Assembly (NCBI RefSeq): GCF_003285015.1
Contig: NZ_QMFB01000009.1
Span: 242,066-306,065, forward strand
Direction of reading: 5' to 3'
DNA length: 64,000 nucleotides
DNA from: Paenibacillus contaminans
GTDB lineage: Bacteria; Bacillota; Bacilli; Paenibacillales; NBRC-103111
Shown piece by piece: positions 62,432-64,000 of this stretch. Position 1 is the stretch's first letter. Every line of letters begins with the position of its first letter. The notes beneath the pieces were generated by a model. That model saw only the letters and a program-made list of their open reading frames with translations, did not search any database and was not told the DNA's origin. The position numbers and the translations under genes are program-made.

Positions 62432-62911
62432 ATGGCGGTGGAGATGAGGTTTGACTATCAGGCGAATTCCTTGGAGGAGACCAAGCTGCTGGCTGCCGCT
62501 CTGGCGGCGCGCTTGGAGGCGGGCACGGTAGTGGCGCTTGACGGCGATCTTGGCGCGGGCAAAACGACGTTCTCCCAGGCAATCGCCGCAGCGATGGGCG
62601 TCCCCGGCGTCGTGAACAGCCCTACGTTTACGATTATTAAAGAATACGAGGGACGATCGCTCCCGCTTTATCATATGGATGTGTACCGGTTGTCGTTGTT
62701 AGAAGCGGACGAGCTCGGGCTCGACGATTATTTTTACGGCGACGGGGTTACGCTTGTGGAATGGGCCAGTTTGATCGAGCCCATGCTTCCCGAAGAGCGG
62801 ATTGCTATATACATCGAGACGGACGGGCCGGCCGAGCGGACGTTCCGGTTGACGGCGTACGGGCGCAAATATGCGGATTGGTGCGCCGGACTGAAGGAGA
62901 ACGGACTATGA
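62432..62911 (+). CDS. tsaE: tRNA threonylcarbamoyladenosine biosynthesis ATPase TsaE
   Basis: 159 residues. Walker A is GDLGAGKTTFSQAIAAAMGV, followed by NSPTFTIIKEYEG, YHMDVYRL and LVEWASLIEPMLP, the family pattern. It is the ATPase that drives TsaBDE in attaching threonylcarbamoyl to A37 of ANN-decoding tRNAs. It starts 15 bases after thiL (GGTGGGAAG before the ATG) and its TGA overlaps the tsaB start (ATGA). Confidence 0.95.
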   Translation: MAVEMRFDYQANSLEETKLLAAALAARLEAGTVVALDGDLGAGKTTFSQAIAAAMGVPGVVNSPTFTIIKEYEGRSLPLYHMDVYRLSLLEADELGLDDYFYGDGVTLVEWASLIEPMLPEERIAIYIETDGPAERTFRLTAYGRKYADWCAGLKENGL

Positions 62912-63828
62912 CGATAACCGATCAACAAAGGAACGGCGAACCGGCGAGAGCGGAGGGACGAATGCTCGCGATCGATACGTCGACCGCAACGATGACTGTA
63001 GCGCTGTTTGAAGGCTCGACCATGCTTGGCGAACGCCATAACATGTCGGAACGGAATCATTCGTTATACCTGATGCCGACCATACAGGAGCTGCTGAGCG
63101 AAAACGGCCTGCTTCCTGCCGATTTGGACGGGCTAGCGGTTGGCGTCGGTCCGGGCTCGTACACCGGAGTGCGAATCGGGGTGACGGTGGCCAAGACGAT
63201 GGCTTGGACGCTGCAAAAGCCAGTTTACGGCGTTTCCAGCCTAGAAGCGCTTGCCTATGGAGCGGCCCGGGAGCTGTTTCGAGCGGATGGGCATGAAGCC
63301 CCGGCTGAAGCAATGGCGATTGGTGCCGGTAAGGAAGCCGGCGAATTAACGCCGTTAACCGTTAACGCAAACAAGGATTCGTTGCGTACATGGTTCGTGC
63401 CGCTCATGGATGCTCGCCGGGGACAAGTGTATACCGGTTTATTTGAACGGAATGAACGGAGATATACATCAGATGTGAATCACGAGGCGGAAAGCGATGC
63501 CTTCTCTTGGACGCGAATGCGGTCGGACGGCATCCAACTGATGGAGCCGTGGGCGGCCGTTTTGCAGGAGATGGCGGAGGGGAGCGGGCAGGTGCCTGCC
63601 CGCATCGTGTTTATAGGGGATGTCGAACCGTTTCGCGCGATAATCGGCAGACTGGCCGAGTCGTGGAGCGGAGACGTCGCATCGCAGCCCTTTGCCATGA
63701 AGGCTTCCGCTGTCGGAAGATTGGCTTTCCCGCTGCTTGCGGAAGGGGCTCCGTCGGATGCGCACGGGCTGCTGCCCAACTACACACAGCTTACGGAAGC
63801 GGAAAATAATCTGTTAGGGCGTGTCTGA
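62908..63828 (+). CDS. tsaB: tRNA threonylcarbamoyladenosine biosynthesis protein TsaB
   Basis: 306 residues from ATG 62908, overlapping the tsaE stop by four bases, with AAGGAG upstream. The N-terminal actin-like fold has LAIDTSTATMTVAL, NHSLYLMPTIQELL and VGVGPGSYTGVRIGVTVAK. TsaB is the inactive paralogue that scaffolds TsaD. The protein is longer than usual (about 230-240 residues) because of a variable insert around 140-165 and a ~15-residue N-terminal extension. Its last codons run into the terminal inverted repeat of a MITE-like element. Confidence 0.93.
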   Translation: MTITDQQRNGEPARAEGRMLAIDTSTATMTVALFEGSTMLGERHNMSERNHSLYLMPTIQELLSENGLLPADLDGLAVGVGPGSYTGVRIGVTVAKTMAWTLQKPVYGVSSLEALAYGAARELFRADGHEAPAEAMAIGAGKEAGELTPLTVNANKDSLRTWFVPLMDARRGQVYTGLFERNERRYTSDVNHEAESDAFSWTRMRSDGIQLMEPWAAVLQEMAEGSGQVPARIVFIGDVEPFRAIIGRLAESWSGDVASQPFAMKASAVGRLAFPLLAEGAPSDAHGLLPNYTQLTEAENNLLGRV

Positions 63829-63977
63829 ATACTCCGAGGGGAGCAGATTTTGCCGAATTTTCGTTCCATGCAAGGCGCGTTTGTGAAGGCGTACGGGGGG
63901 TACGTCAAGCAAACGGAACGAAGCAGGGGGCGAAAAGGCGGTGAAAGATGACCCTGAGTGGGTGTTCGGTCACGCCC
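63817..63977. mobile_element. MITE-like element with terminal inverted repeats
   Basis: GGGCGTGTCTGAATAC at the left and, on the opposite strand at the right, GGGCGTGACCGAACAC form imperfect terminal inverted repeats 161 bases apart. Inside, TTCGTTCC/GGAACGAA and GTTTG..GTAC/GTAC..CAAAC add nested symmetry. It has no coding frame. The left end overlaps the last codons of tsaB. No obvious target-site duplication is seen. Confidence 0.6.
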
Positions 63978-64000
63978 AAGCCCGCAGCAAATAAGAACCG

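Noticed and set aside
1..64000. tRNA or rRNA genes
   Set aside because: No stretch with a T-loop motif such as GGTTCGAATCC in a cloverleaf context, and no rRNA-like block, was seen while reading either strand.

Overview
The window looks like a chromosomal segment of a spore-forming, Gram-positive member of the Paenibacillaceae (Paenibacillus, Cohnella or a close relative). The reasons are two very large surface proteins with S-layer homology (SLH) domains, an LplB/YtcP/LplA-type polysaccharide uptake operon beside a membrane-anchored AraC regulator, a Bce-type peptide-antibiotic resistance module, an H-type small acid-soluble spore protein, Ku/LigD end joining, strong AGGAGG ribosome binding sites and roughly balanced base composition. 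No rRNA, tRNA or CRISPR array was found.

Layout: 1-5.8 kb holds a surface carbohydrate locus (5'-truncated DUF4838/Ig/SLH protein and a TIM-barrel glycosidase-like protein). 5.9-11.1 kb is a response regulator, kinase and ABC exporter of the Bce type, with a BceR-like box before the transporter. 11.8-17 kb carries, on the minus strand, an EamA transporter, a triple-PAS sporulation-type kinase, an MGDG-synthase-like glycosyltransferase and thymidine kinase. 17.3-20.8 kb has a WrbA-type quinone reductase and an aliphatic sulfonate/nitrate-type ABC importer. 21.3-26.5 kb has a double P-loop ATPase and a MoxR/DUF58/DUF4129 operon. 26.7-32.7 kb is the Cache-AraC regulator and its divergent sugar ABC operon. 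33-36.3 kb holds a hypothetical protein, a methyltransferase and an MFS transporter. 36.4-38 kb is a gene-free block of tandem repeats. 38-43.6 kb has a sugar isomerase-like protein, an ECF41-type sigma factor and an RND exporter. 44.2-50.6 kb has a giant SLH protein and a YidC paralogue. 51.2-57 kb has a two-component system divergent from an ABC exporter, then a cardiolipin synthase. 57.6-60.4 kb is a split LigD plus Ku. 60.7-63.8 kb has two small genes (one sspH), thiL, tsaE and tsaB.

The most notable observation is at 44435-44455. Three tandem copies of a 7-base unit, CGGGTCG, sit just behind the signal peptide of the giant SLH protein. With three copies the reading frame stops after 82 codons. 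Removing exactly one copy joins the signal peptide in frame to the 1.7-kilocodon body, as expected for slipped-strand on/off switching or a recent inactivating duplication.

The second theme is an unusual load of intergenic repeats: a dispersed 'TGAGGCAAA' element with a conserved 39-base hairpin (three copies), tandem arrays with periods of 72, 73, 51 and 13 bases, a GC-rich element inverted around the MFS gene, a diverged repeat pair near 43.7 and 50.8 kb, and a 161-base element with terminal inverted repeats at the right end. Functional statements rest on motif recognition by eye; no database search was run.
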